Source of the DNA: Paralichthys olivaceus
Lineage: Eukaryota; Chordata; Actinopteri; Pleuronectiformes; Paralichthyidae
Direction of reading: 5' to 3'
DNA: 64,000 nt
Assembly (NCBI RefSeq): GCF_024713975.1
Contig: NC_091099.1
Location: 9,934,501-9,998,500, forward strand
Part shown: piece after piece, positions 21,014-33,450 of the stretch
Layout: each line of letters starts with the position of its first letter
How positions within the stretch are numbered: position 1 is the first letter of the stretch
Made by a program: the position numbers and the translations under genes
The notes under the pieces: model-generated
The model's input: only the letters and a program-made list of their open reading frames with translations
Told to the model about the DNA's origin: nothing
Database searches by the model: none

Positions 21014-24000
21014 TCATAGTAAGAAGTCTTTCTCTGTTTGGGGCGTGTGTGTTTTCAGGGGCTGTTTTAACAAGTGCTGCTGGGGCCGAGTGTCCTGTAG
21101 GGGCGTGGCAGGTTTTCCCTGCACAGAGTCCTTTACTCTTGGTCCTTTAGAGGGCACAAGTGTCCGACTGTCCGATCCAGGCTTAGAGGAAGAGCCTCGA
21201 GAGTCACTGTGATGGTGCGTCTTAGGCCGACTGTCTGTGAAGGAAAGTGCGAAAGTTTGGTGAGCATCCATCGGCTTAAAGAGGTCAAAGGTGATGAGCG
21301 TCCGTGGTGGTTTGTGTTCTGGCGGTGTAGGACCAGAAGATTTCTTCCTCTCGTCTTTACCGCCGACGTCTTTATCCTTCTTTCCTTCTTTCTTAACCTG
21401 AATGTTCGCAGGTTTGGGAGCGCCCGTCTTCCCATCTTCTCTGCCTGACTTGGCCGGCGTATTCAACGTGTTGCTCTCCTTGCCCTCCCTGTGCCCGCTC
21501 TTCTCCTTCTTCCCGTGTGAAGACTTGTGTTTATGCGAGCAGGCGTCTCGAGCCTCCTCTCTGTCTGGCCTCGTGTGAGATGCTGCGTGTGCACCTCCCC
21601 TGTCTTTCTCGTGCTCCTTCTCCCTCTTGACATGGGCTTGCGTCTTTGAGTCCCACTCCTTGGCCCACTTCTCGTCTTTCTGTGCATGCAGGGAAGTTTG
21701 AGAGGCTTTGCTGCTCTCTCTTGTCTGCTCCTCATCCTCTTTTTTCCTCATCTGTGGCACAAGCTGTGTTGATGTATTTCCCTCTCTTCCCGGCTCGGCC
21801 TTCACTTTCTCATGCTCTCTCATCCTGTCCCTCTCTCTATCCTTGTCTTTCGGCCTGTCCTTTTTATCCCTCTCCTTCTCTTTACTTCTATCCTTATCCT
21901 TCTTCTCCTTCTCTTTAGCCTTTTCCTTTTCATCTCTCTCTCGTTTTCCTTTTTCCTTATCCTTTTTGATCGGTGTGTTATAAGTGGTCGTTATACTATC
22001 TTTAGTTTTCTCTTTTAGACCTTGACCTGGCAGAGTTGTCTTTTGCTGCCTCTCTTCCTCCACATTATTTTCCTTCTTAATTTGCTGTAGTGATTTTAAG
22101 GGTGTACTGTCTACTCCACCCTCCTCGTGGCCTTTCTTCAGTATCTGGCATGTGTCTGCACTTCTATCTTCCCCTCCCTTCCCCTTCTCCTTGTCATCTT
22201 CCTCAGCTTTAGGCTCCATTAGTGAATGAGTGAGAACACCTTCTTCTCTCTCCTTTACAAAAGGTACAGACTGTGTCGTTGACAGCTCCTTCATCTCAGC
22301 GCTGTTCTCTTTCTCTTCCTCCTTAAAAATCAGTGGTGGCATTTGTGGGGGCGGCCCCTCCCCTCCTTCAATGTCCTCTTGCTCCAGCTTCATCACCGCC
22401 TGTACAGCAGGGTCACACTGCCTTCCTTCTACCTCCTCGTCTTCATCCTCATCGTCTTCCTCCTCCTCCTCTTTGATATGAAGCGTGACTTCCCTATGTG
22501 CACGCGTCTCTTCCTTCGTCTCCTCTTCCTCCTCCTTCTCTTCGTGTTGGTGATACTGTTTGAGCCGGATATGCCAGGCCAGGCTGCAGACAGCAGACAC
22601 CGTCTTAAACTGGTGGACGACTCCTCTGGGGATGAAGTAGATGTCATCGTGGTAAAGTTGAATGCGGGCATATCGGATCCCCTCCCTCCGGAGCTGGTTC
22701 AGCTTGGCGTCATCAATCCACTGCACACACTGTAGAGACAGGAAGACACGTGGTTCAGCAATTCCACCATACAAGATCAACTGATGCACTCGACAAGCTA
22801 ACAGAATAACAATGGGGACTTCCTCTAATATAAATTGATTATCAAGAGACAATGTGGCATGCCAGAAGTCAATGAAAAGCTCTGGGTTTCCTTTTTTGCA
22901 CTAAAAGATGCAGCACAGTGATTATTCTCTGTACGAAAGAACCCATGACATTTCACTTATAGTATTCACTTGAAAGTGAAGTTTTATATCTGCTGTGCAT
23001 CCAACTGACATGATTTATAAACCTGACCCACCTGAGACAGCGGGGGTTCATGGAGATCCAGCTGCAGCCTCATGACCACATCTGGGAAATCTCCGGCGTG
23101 GAAACACACAACATCTTTGGTGATCCGGGCAGGAACGTCACTGCTGTGAGGCCAAAAATAATATTTGTTTTTCTCATAGTAGTAATCACTAGTGGCAGAT
23201 CAAAAGTATTTTTGCACTGTGTACTTACTCTTCTCCGCAGCGCACAGCCTTCAGCACACCTACAGCCGCAGTCGTCTGTCTCTCAAAGCCCTGACCGATG
23301 TGATCAGCGTGCGCTCTTGTACGGTCCTCGAACAGCATCTCCCGGGGCTCACTGGCTCTCGGTAGATACTGCAGGTTCTTTATCTCATTGGTGGACCTGA
23401 AATACATTCATTAACAACTGTCAGAGTATGTTCGTGGCACAGCTACATACCTGCACGTGCAATGTACAGAGACATGGTGAAGGTATTTGATGAAAATGTG
23501 GCTTTGCTATTGCCACCTGTGCACTGGTAAACATTTACAGACTCAGTATCTCCACACACCTTTTCCTCTTGAAGGGCGACTTCGGCATGTCTGCCAAAGG
23601 GATCATCTGTTCTCCAGGTCTGACCCACATGATGGGGCCGTCGTCGCTCTCTGTGGGGCTCTGCAGCCGCAGACTGGAGAATGTTCCCCAGGGCAGAGTT
23701 CGCTGCAAAAACACAGGGTGAGAAACTTCCAGTTTCATAATGACTCGCTGCCATACACAGGGAAAAAGAAAGACAGATGTTCACACATCCTCTAGCTGCA
23801 TGTACATACACAAACATCTCAAAAACACTGACCTCCAGGAAGGGAGATTCTTCTAACATGTTGATGAACTCTGGGAAGTAGTCTCCGACCTCCTCATCCA
23901 CAGCTCCGACCAGACTGACCTGCCGCATGGCCCCGGCACGGTACGTTCCCTGGGAGTATGTCCGCTTCACCTGCAGCAGGGGACCACAGCGGAAACAGAT

Positions 24001-24762
24001 CAGACTCTCACCCAGCAGGCATCAATAAATCTTACTATAAATATACCACTAAAAACACATGTAGTCTACTGCCAGCTGAAACATTTAAAAAAAACTTAAT
24101 TTGCCTTTTATGGTCAACAACTCAGGCTACCGTGGTCAATACAGGGATGGGAAAAACATTTTATTGACACTGATATCATCATTTAATCAGCCAGATTTTG
24201 TTTTTGACTCCATTAACCCTTCCTGATCAGTTTCTGTAGGAATAACCCAGTCTGACTTTTTTCAGTTGGATAAAATTGAATCAGCTCCGATCCCTGGTCT
24301 ATCAGTCAATTTAATAAGCTGTGGGAGTTTGTCTCCCATGTTTTACAACGTACAAGTGGTTCGGACAATGTGGAACCGGTTCTCCAGACACAATCCTGTT
24401 TCCAGTTCCACTGAAATTAGCATCTGTCTGCCCATAATAGAACCTTCAATGCAAAGATGGAGGCCACACTCAACACTGAAAGCAACACGCAATAGAGAAA
24501 AAGGCGAACCGATATCACTGTGAGGACTGAAAGACAGTCTTGCAGATAATGAGTGAAAAACCAAGCTCTGTGGATTATATTATTAAATCTAGAAAACAGG
24601 ATGACCAAACATGGGCTCAACTAAGTAAAGGTTTTCACTTCAACAGTTTAAAGAGGAATTCATGAAGTGCAAGAGAAGCTCATTCACTTCTATCATCATA
24701 TGGATGCTTCAGTTTAATGCATTTTCTTACTCCATAGTAATAAACTGCAGGATGTTCCTTTA

Positions 24763-24847
<85 letters not shown>

Positions 24848-27800
24848 CATACAACATAAAGACTGTGCTCACAACCTGTACCTCCACTTATAAAATATTT
24901 AGCAAACAATCTTTAAAAAACTAAAATATTATACAGCAACAAGAAACATGATATGTATGAATTTACAATATACACTCAATGATCACGTAGAGGTTCATGT
25001 CTACACGATCCTGTACAACAGTCCTGTATGAACATCCCCATTAATGGACCGTAAATGATTCTGTTTCTGGTAACGTGATCAGAAATGTGCAAGTTTAATT
25101 TTATAATACACTGTATATGAGATGAATATAACAGAGAGAAAGCTGAGGTCATCACCAGCATAGTGAGTTTAACTTGTTTTTATGTTCTGATTTCTGTTTC
25201 TTCTTCTTTTCACTGCTTTTCTCAAGTTACAATGACATCAGCGCCACTGACTGTGTATAAATGTATTGTTGTTATTCTTCCTATTGACAAGTTACCAGTT
25301 GCTATGACATTCATGACAATGCATGACACATAAATCTAAAGTTATTTCTATGTTACTAGGAATCAGTGTTTCTCAATAAGACAAAAGATATGATTACAAG
25401 CAATAAATTACAAAGAGGAAAAGAATTGTGTGATCCGTGTTAATGGCTTCACCACAGGAGAGATGTGATAACAACAGAGGAAACAGGAGTTTCATGTTTT
25501 TGACAATTACAGATTTTGACAGCAGATAGTGATGCCTTCCTGGATGTGTTTACTTGACTAATACTGAGGTGTGAAAAAAACAACTCATACAAATGAGAGT
25601 CTTAATAAGGCAGAGTCATTCTCAAACCACTTTATTTAAGAATCTTCAGTCTAAATGTCACTTTAAGTCAAATAACCACAAAAAGTCTGGAGGGAAGATA
25701 CACTTTTACAGGTGAATTAAAGTTTGCTCTTTAAAATCATTCATATTCATCTACTCTCAAATCAGTTACTTCCAAAGGACTGACCAGACCAACACTTTAT
25801 CTTTCCCTCTGCAGACACCATGCCTGTTGACTTAAAGGTCATACATACACACAATATTCTCTGCCTCTAGATGTTGCACAAGCACCAGCATCTCGGACCA
25901 AAACAAATGTAGCTAGTTAGCAATGTCAGCAAAGTTTGCATGGTTGTGTTATATAATGTGTAACCCATCTTAAAAATAGGGCGTAGCGGTCATCACAGAC
26001 GACAGGTGTGTTTACAGTGTTTGTGTGCTCTCCACCTGGGTGTCGCGTTTATATCACTGAATATCAGAGGAGGGCCGATGGTTTCAAACGGATGGAGTCA
26101 CATGCACTGACAGCAACACACAAATGCAGATGGAATATAACGTCACCTTCTGCTCAGGAAGCAATAGCTCTGCTAGAGTACTCCCAGTGTACGTAAATGT
26201 GATATGTACGTCATGTGATATACATTTCAGGTGTGTTAGTATGGAGGGAAAATGTTTCTGATCCGGAGCTAAAAACATCTGGACAGAGACGAAGCCTCAG
26301 ATAAAAATCCTCCTGCATGTAAACTTAGTGCAAGTTTAAAGTCTGTGGGTTCGGACGCACCGTGTCGGTCTGACAGCAAACACAGGCGTGAATCAATCAC
26401 TCACTTCAGTCGAGGATCACTCAACACTGCTGTTTCACTATCAATGTTTGCTGATGGAAAAATACAAGTCCACTGTCCCTATAATCAACTGACGTTTAAT
26501 ACAAACTGGCTAAAATCAAGAAAATAAACTGACAGCAGTATCGGGTTTGTTTTTGTGGAGGATAAAATGAATCATCTGCCTCATGTTGGTAGTGGAGCAA
26601 AATCCTGGAGCCAGACGAGCTGAAGCAGTATCTGATTAGGACAAGTTCTCCTCACAGTGAAGGGTGCTTGGAATAAATAAATGTATGTATACCTGACCTA
26701 AATTGAGATCGAGGTGTAGGAGTGACTAAAGTTATGATTTTTACAAACTGCTGACACATGTTTTAAAACCTTAATATTTAATTTAACAAGCTGTCTATGG
26801 TGAATCAGGTTTCTTAATCACACCTAGCAGGATGCAGCCACTTGTAGCAGATATTGTACCTGATTTTTCATCAGGATCCCTTCATTATTCTCTGTGAAAT
26901 AAAGGAAAATGTTGAAAAACACTATCTTACTATGTTAAAGAAAGTTGGTTCATGGGTTCTTATCTGACTGATACCACATCCTTCCACCAAGTTCCATGGA
27001 AATCTGCCCAGTAGTTTTTGTAATCATGCTACCTGACAGACAAACAAATAAACTAACGCAGAGGAAAACAACCTCCTCTGTGAAGGTAACAGGAAGAGGG
27101 GGGGGGGTTTCTGAGAGCAGAGACGACTTGGTCTTACAGACGCAAAAAACGTCTGATTTATTTAGCAGTTAATTACCATTTTCAAGTTGTCACGTACCGT
27201 AGCTTTCGAAACAGAAAACAAGGTGAGGTTTGTGTGCTCGATGGGGAGAGTCAGAGCTGAAGGTGAGCAGCCGAGGGGCGTGTGGAGTCCGAGGCAGGAT
27301 CATTTAGCATATTCGTAGATCCACGAATATTAGACACAGCAAAGGTTTAGAGTTACACCAAGACAGAGATTTTTCTTTCCGGAAAAAACTCCAAATATGA
27401 GGAACAGGACACGTTAACACAAACCAAGGCTACAACAAAAGCAGATCTAGCTGTCGGCACCTCTACAAAGCGTACAACAACAATTTATAACTCATCCATA
27501 ATTGAACTTACTTCAGCTCCACCTTCAGAGGCATGAAAGCACAACTGAAGGTGTAATAATCAATATAGAGAACTCAAAAGTAGGAGATTTTTTTCCAGAG
27601 ACCAATAACAAGTTTCAACAGACGTGACACACACCCTTACAGCTCCAAACACAATAGTCCACTGAAACACGTTGAACACAGGAGTAAAGATGGATTTAAA
27701 ATCAGAGTGAAAACATCTTCCCTCCAACAAGACTGTCGCACAGAAAACCTGAAAGTGTAAAGTGTTGTTTCAGTGTGTAACAGGTGATTCCGAGCTGCTC

Positions 27801-30477
27801 ATACCTCCTGACTACGATCGAACACTTCACAGAAACAGTGGATGTTTCAGCACCTTCTCACACACACTGAGCCCCCGCCAACACAGAACAACAGTCTCAC
27901 CTGAGAATGGAAGTTGACCATGGTTGTCGTCTCTATGTCCTTCTTCCCGAGCACCTCCATCTTCACCGGTGCGTTGGGGAACTTGTAGGAGAAGTAGTCC
28001 AGGAAGTCCGGGAGGTAGGACGCCGCTCCATGAATGATCCCCATCACGAAACAGGCAGCCTGGGCCTCGTCCTCGCTGAACGACAGGGTCACAAACTCCT
28101 GAGCGAAGCGCTGCATCTCGGCCGGAGACAGAGCTGCGAGCTGCTCGCTGTAGGCGTGCGCCACAGACGCTCCTCCGTTGGCCTGCTGCTCGACGTGGAT
28201 CAGGCGACTAAACTCCAGACCGGACAGGCCCGGCGCCGGGGTGCAGTGGAGCGGGGAGTTGTAGCCAAGCCTGTCCCTGACCATGGTGGAGATGGAGGTG
28301 GAGGTAGCGGCAGAAACAGGAGGATCCTGGTAGTGTTGTTGTGGAGCGGTGGTGGCATGGAGGAGGCTACTGCCGTCGCTGCTGTTGTTGTTGTTTCCAT
28401 TAATTCGACTGAGGAACTCGGGCAGACCCAGGGAGACTCCTGAACACACCGTCTGGCAGGAGCGATGGTACATTTTGGGTCGGCTGTACCGCTCCTTCAC
28501 CCGCTCTCCATCTTTGTGCTTCTTTTTCTTCTTCTTCTTGAGTTTCTTCAGCAGGAGGTCCTCCTCTGAACCAGCTTTGGGCTTCTCCTTTGGCTCTGTG
28601 AGAAAGAATAAGAATTTTTTTTACACGTCAGGTTTATTGTCAGACAACTTCTAAATCTTACAATATCTGGAGATGTTTTCAGACATGAACTCTGGAAAAT
28701 TTCTTGTTCAGACTTTCTCCAGGATTTGCTTTTCACAGCAGGAGATTGTCCGAGTCCGACACATTCACAACCACAGGAAAAACTCCTGAGCTTTCAGGTG
28801 AGGGCTGGTGAAGTGTAGGAGGCAGGAGATGATGTTTAACATGCAGAGATCACATGTTTTTGTTTACAGCACACAGTCACTGGCATCTGCTCTTATCACC
28901 AAAAGCGCTTGAACCGCGTTATCTTTCAAAGCTGACATCTTCTTCTGCATCTTCTACAGCACTTTTTTTTTTGGTGTTATTTGGGTTTTGTACTTTTGCG
29001 TCTGTCGTTTGTATAAAATGTCATCTAACGCCCACTCGCTCAAGGGGAATCCTTTGGATAATCTCCTGCTGTATTCTCACATGGACTCACTCTGACAATA
29101 GTTGAAAATAAAAACCCTGGAGATAGTCCGGAGCACCTGACTTGGACATTTGCCTTATCACACACAGCACCTTCGGATTATCCGGAGTTCAGTGCATGTC
29201 TGAAAGTAGCTCTGCTGAGATGAAGATTTCAAGCAACTCGAGATTACATCTGAACTTTGAAAACTTTGAGCACAAGTAAGGAAATGTATTCCACTAGGTT
29301 AACAAACTAAACTGATGTGTCTGATTTGCAGTTGACATCGTGTCACTCAAAAATTCATCTGAATTAAAAATTCAGACTTAAAGTTTAATTAACTATTGTG
29401 TTGTGTACTTATATAAAGACAGTCCTTCACACATTGTATGTGTATAACTCTGTAGCTGTTTCCTTACAGCAATATGATCAAATATCTGTCTGAAGGAGGC
29501 TGAGAGCAAAGCCGCCCAGCTGCACGTGTATGTGGCCAAAACATTAAAGTGATTAAAGTAATTGCATATAATTCAAAGAGCTGATTCAGAGAGGTGGGAA
29601 AATCACTTCGGTCCCTGTAACATGTGTGAGTCGTACCGTTCTGTGGAGAAGTCGCCTCTCCGTTTTCTCTGGTGATGTCATGTGCAGGAGGCAGTTTGTG
29701 ATGTTTCCACTCTTTATTCTTCTTCGTGTCTCTGTCCTTCTCCTTCACACGGTGATCTGAGGGGGGCGGTGAAAAGAAACACTTTTATAATCATGCGGAG
29801 ACTCGTCGGTGAGGAGCAAACATTTCCACGTGTATAAATCTCTATCCGGGCCTAATAAACACTGGGGCCTGTGGTTCAGGGAATTATATAATAATTCAGC
29901 TAACGCTTTTATTACAGTATTTCCTCACGTGTGGATTTTGCATCAGAAGCTAACCTGGCTGCAGCGCACCGCCCGGTGGTCACCTACCTCTCTGGAGCAA
30001 TTTCACGTCGCCGTTCTCGGTCTTTGTATGGCAGCTAGCTGGGCTCAGTCTCTCCACACCCGCGGGGGAGCTCCGCTGCGCTTCGCCGCCTTTCTCCTTC
30101 TCCTTGTGTCGCTTCTCTTTCGCCTTCTTCACTTTCACGGGCGAAGCGAGGAAGTTGCTGATTTTGAAGATTTTCCGAGCGGGAGTCGCTGGCCCCGCGG
30201 CGGCGGTGGAGTGACTCGCCTTGGCCGGGCCGAAACTCCATTTCGCTGGGCTCCCACAACTCTGCTTCCCGTTGTGTTTTTCCCCTGCGCACACCTCTCC
30301 GTTCACTCTCCGGTGCTTCAGGCCCTTCTCCTCCACCCGGACCTTCTTGGGGGGCGGCGGGTAGATGTCGCTGGAAGACTGCGGTCGGCTCTCCGGTGGT
30401 CGTTTGGCTATCAGGGGTTTAGGGGAATTTGTTTTGCTGTTTGCTGCGAAATGCATGGAGTCCACGGACTCGGCCAT
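21014..30477 (-). CDS. rsbn1l: Round spermatid basic protein 1-like (RSBN1L)
   Basis: Eight coding exons (5' to 3'): 29988-30477, 29637-29756, 27901-28595, 23833-23970, 23560-23702, 23229-23396, 23032-23143, 21014-22729. They total 3,582 nt, 1,193 residues, all in phase. RSBN1 proteins are nuclear and related to nematode DPY-21, a JmjC-type H4K20me2 demethylase. The catalytic core spans roughly residues 270-690: [73 protein letters not shown], and [13 protein letters not shown], the last resembling the distal iron-binding histidine region. The N-terminal 250 residues are Lys/Ser-rich. The C-terminal tail (about 690-1193) is very rich in Lys, Glu and Asp and much longer than in human (846 residues total). 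It is convergent with tmem60. One acceptor (23144/23145) has a CAGCAG ambiguity of one codon. Confidence 0.94.
24763..24845. repeat. (GT)n microsatellite in rsbn1l intron 3
   Basis: About 41 uninterrupted GT units within the largest rsbn1l intron (23971-27900). The rest of this 3.9 kb intron holds no exon that I can support. Confidence 0.95.
26865..27090 (+). repeat. Dispersed repeat (CTGTCCAGTAG type) in rsbn1l intron 3
   Basis: Contains ATTATTCTCTGTGAAAT, ACCACATCCTTCCACCAAG, TGGAAATCTGCCCAGTAGTT and a 3' end AACAACCTCCTCTGTGAAGG. The same ordered blocks occur in other copies listed here. Confidence 0.7.
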
Positions 30478-30545
30478 CTTGGAAGTTTCTATTTTTTACG
30501 GTCATACGTAAGTGGTGCGTGAGAGCCAGGCTGGGGGCGGGGCTT
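30478..30545 (-). promoter_or_regulatory. rsbn1l: rsbn1l promoter-proximal region
   Basis: Immediately upstream of the rsbn1l ATG, with a GGGGGCGGGGC GC box (about 30533-30543). The CpG-rich first exon continues from it. Minisatellite DNA begins less than 100 bp further upstream. Confidence 0.45.
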
Positions 30546-30627
30546 AGTGAGCTACGTCAGACGCACTGAGGACGGAGAGTGGAGGAGGAGAGTGTTTACA
30601 GCCAGTGACAACAACAAGCTGTGTGTG

Positions 30628-31799
30628 ACACACACTGACACACACAGACACAACACACTGACACACACTGACACAACACACACTGACACACACTGACACA
30701 ACACACTGACACACACTGACACAACACAAAGACAGACACACACTGACACACACTGACACACACTGACACAACACACACTGACACACACTGACACAACACA
30801 CACGGACACACACTGACACACACGGACACACACTGACACAACACACAATGGCACACACTGACACAACACACTGACACAACACACACTGACACTCACGGAC
30901 ACACACTGACACAACACACTGACACAACACACAATGACACACACTGACACAACACACTGACACAACACACACTGACACACACGGACACACACTGACACAC
31001 ACAGACACACACTGACACAACACACAATGACACACACTGACACAACACACTGACACAACACACAGACACACATTGACACAACACACTGACACACACTGAC
31101 ACCACACACACTGACACAACACACACTGACACACACTGACACACACTGACACAACACACACTGACACACACAGACACACACTGACACAACACACAGACAC
31201 ACATTGACACAACACACTGACACAACACAAAGACAGACACACACTGACACAACACACACTGACACAACACACTGACACGACACACACTGACACAACACAA
31301 TGACACAACACACACTGACACACACATACACAACACACACTGACACAACACACTGACACACACTTACATAACACACTGACACACACTGACACAACACACA
31401 CTGACACACACTGACACAACATACTGACACACACTGACACACATTGACACAACACACAGACACAAACTGACACAACACAAAGACAGACACACACTGACAC
31501 AACACACTGACACAACACACTGACACGACACACACTGACACAACACACTGATATACACTGACGCAACACACAGACACACACTGACACAACACACAGACAC
31601 ACACTGACACAACACAAAGACAGACACACACTGACACACACTGACACAACACACAGACACACACTGACACACACTGACACAACACAGAGACACAACACAC
31701 TGACACACACTGACACAACACACAGACACACACTGACACAACACACTGACACACAAAGACAGACACACACTGACACACACAGACACACACGGACTGACT
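30628..31799. repeat. 1.2-kb minisatellite of ACACACTGAC-type units
   Basis: Almost pure A/C with one G and one T per unit. Units of about 10-16 bp (GACACACACT, GACACAACACACT) are arranged in mixed higher-order patterns, with occasional AAAGACAGACAC variants that recur about every 200-400 bp. All three minus-strand frames are open and give Cys/Val/Ser-only peptides of up to 433 codons, which is a by-product of the repeat and not a gene. Confidence 0.95.
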
Positions 31800-32019
31800 G
31801 ACTGAATATCACTGACACTGGCTGCTCTGATCCAGCTGTATCCATCTGTCACTCACTACACTCACTGTTTCTTTAGTTTCAATAAAACATTATTGAGAAA
31901 GGTGGAAATGTTGATGTGATTGTTTAATTGTTTAAACCAAACCATGTCGTCTCATATGAAGAGCTATTTACATTAAAACTTTACAAAATGAGTTTAAAAA
32001 AAGACCTGCTATAAACAGT

Positions 32020-32022
<3 letters not shown>

Positions 32023-32101
<79 letters not shown>
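32023..32101. repeat. (CA)n microsatellite
   Basis: About 39 uninterrupted CA units. Confidence 0.97.
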
Positions 32102-32104
<3 letters not shown>

Positions 32105-33399
32105 ATTTCGTATAGGACTCATTTACAGCTGAAACGTATTGTGTTTTAAAGTACTGGTTTTACTTCAACAAGAAGTATTTTTCACTTGAATCTTATAATT
32201 TACTATAAAAAATAATTCATACATATATGGCTGTAGATAATTAACCAAGAAAATTAAAAAAAAATCCAGAGTAAAGTATTTTATGTATTTAATATCTGCA
32301 GATGTTTGATTGTGTTGTGACACGTTCATGCTGCTTGTCAAAGTTTCTAATATATTCATCAGTTGTAAATGCGCAGACTGACTCTGTATATAATGAGACG
32401 TTTCCTACAATGTCACTAGGTGGCAGTATAGTGATGGAAATGTATTGACAAGCATGTTTGTCACCCTGACCCTGACAGCTGTATTCTCTGCACAACAAGT
32501 CATCATATTAGTACTGTTATAAACATTATGTGATTAACATTTCAATAAAACCCTATGATAACACACTACTTAGATACTTGGATGAAAATGAACATTTTAT
32601 AGTGACAGAAAACTCAAACAATTATATTAATTAATCATAACAATGTGGAAAATCACATTTCTCAGTCAAACCTCTGCATCCATGCTTCTCTGCTCCATAA
32701 ATCTGCAGCCTCTGAAGTACAAGTATTAATGTGTACACAGTGTTCATCAGTGCTGACATTGGCTTACGCTAAAATGTTTATTTCTTTTGACCCAAATAGT
32801 TTATTTGGTAAATGTAACACTGAGCGCAGACACTAAAACAGTTGCTATAGAGAGACACAGTTCAGAGGATAACAAAGATTCTTTTTTGGTCCCATCAGGC
32901 ACATCAGGCAGCCCAAAGTAAATAATCCCTGGTGGAAAATACATTCGGTCAATGCTGTAATCAAATACAAAATTTACGTTACAGTGCACTTTTCTTTTTA
33001 CCATTTAATTATTCAATTCCACTACAGTATTTGTTTCTACTCCATCACGTTTGTTTAACTAGTTTGCAGATTAAGATTTTAACCTCCACATTATAGGAGG
33101 ATCTAATAATATAATACATTGTTTAAAATTAATCTAAAATCATTATAATTGATTTAACTTGAAGCAGTTACAACAGTAAGAAAAAAACGATTTTTCATCA
33201 CTTCATCAGTAATAATTAGAAATAATTATATAATTTAAATAATTTTACGACAATCATACAAGTATTTTTATGGATTGAGTGCTTCTACTTTAATTGCATT
33301 TTGCCGATAATACATATAATCATAATACTTGTGCTTCAGGAAATAATTTTCCAATATTTTGCCCAACTTGGGAAAAAGGCAAAACATTTTGTTCAAGAC

Positions 33400-33450
33400 C
33401 GGCATTCTGATTAGTGGTCGACCCTCTCTACCTCCTGAGCCACAGTCACC
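33400..33450 (+). repeat. Tail fragment of the GAGCCAC-type dispersed repeat
   Basis: GGCATTCTGATTAGTGGTCG followed by CCTCTCTACCTCCTGAGCCA matches the 3' ends of the copies at 16.3 and 17.8 kb. Confidence 0.65.

Noticed and set aside
27907-28443. 178-codon plus-strand frame antisense to rsbn1l exon 3
   Set aside because: Mirror of a conserved coding exon; Arg/Val-rich with no recognisable fold.
29809-30522. 237-codon plus-strand frame antisense to rsbn1l exon 1
   Set aside because: GC-rich shadow frame of a real coding exon on the other strand.
30628-31799. Could the regular array be a CRISPR or a centromeric satellite?
   Set aside because: There are no unique spacers between units and the unit is 10-16 bp, too short and too variable; this is a vertebrate minisatellite.
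30544-31845. Minus-strand open frames of up to 433 codons made of Cys, Val and Ser
   Set aside because: They are the ACACACTGAC minisatellite read in translation. All three frames are open, there is no compositional change at the ends, and no domain is present.
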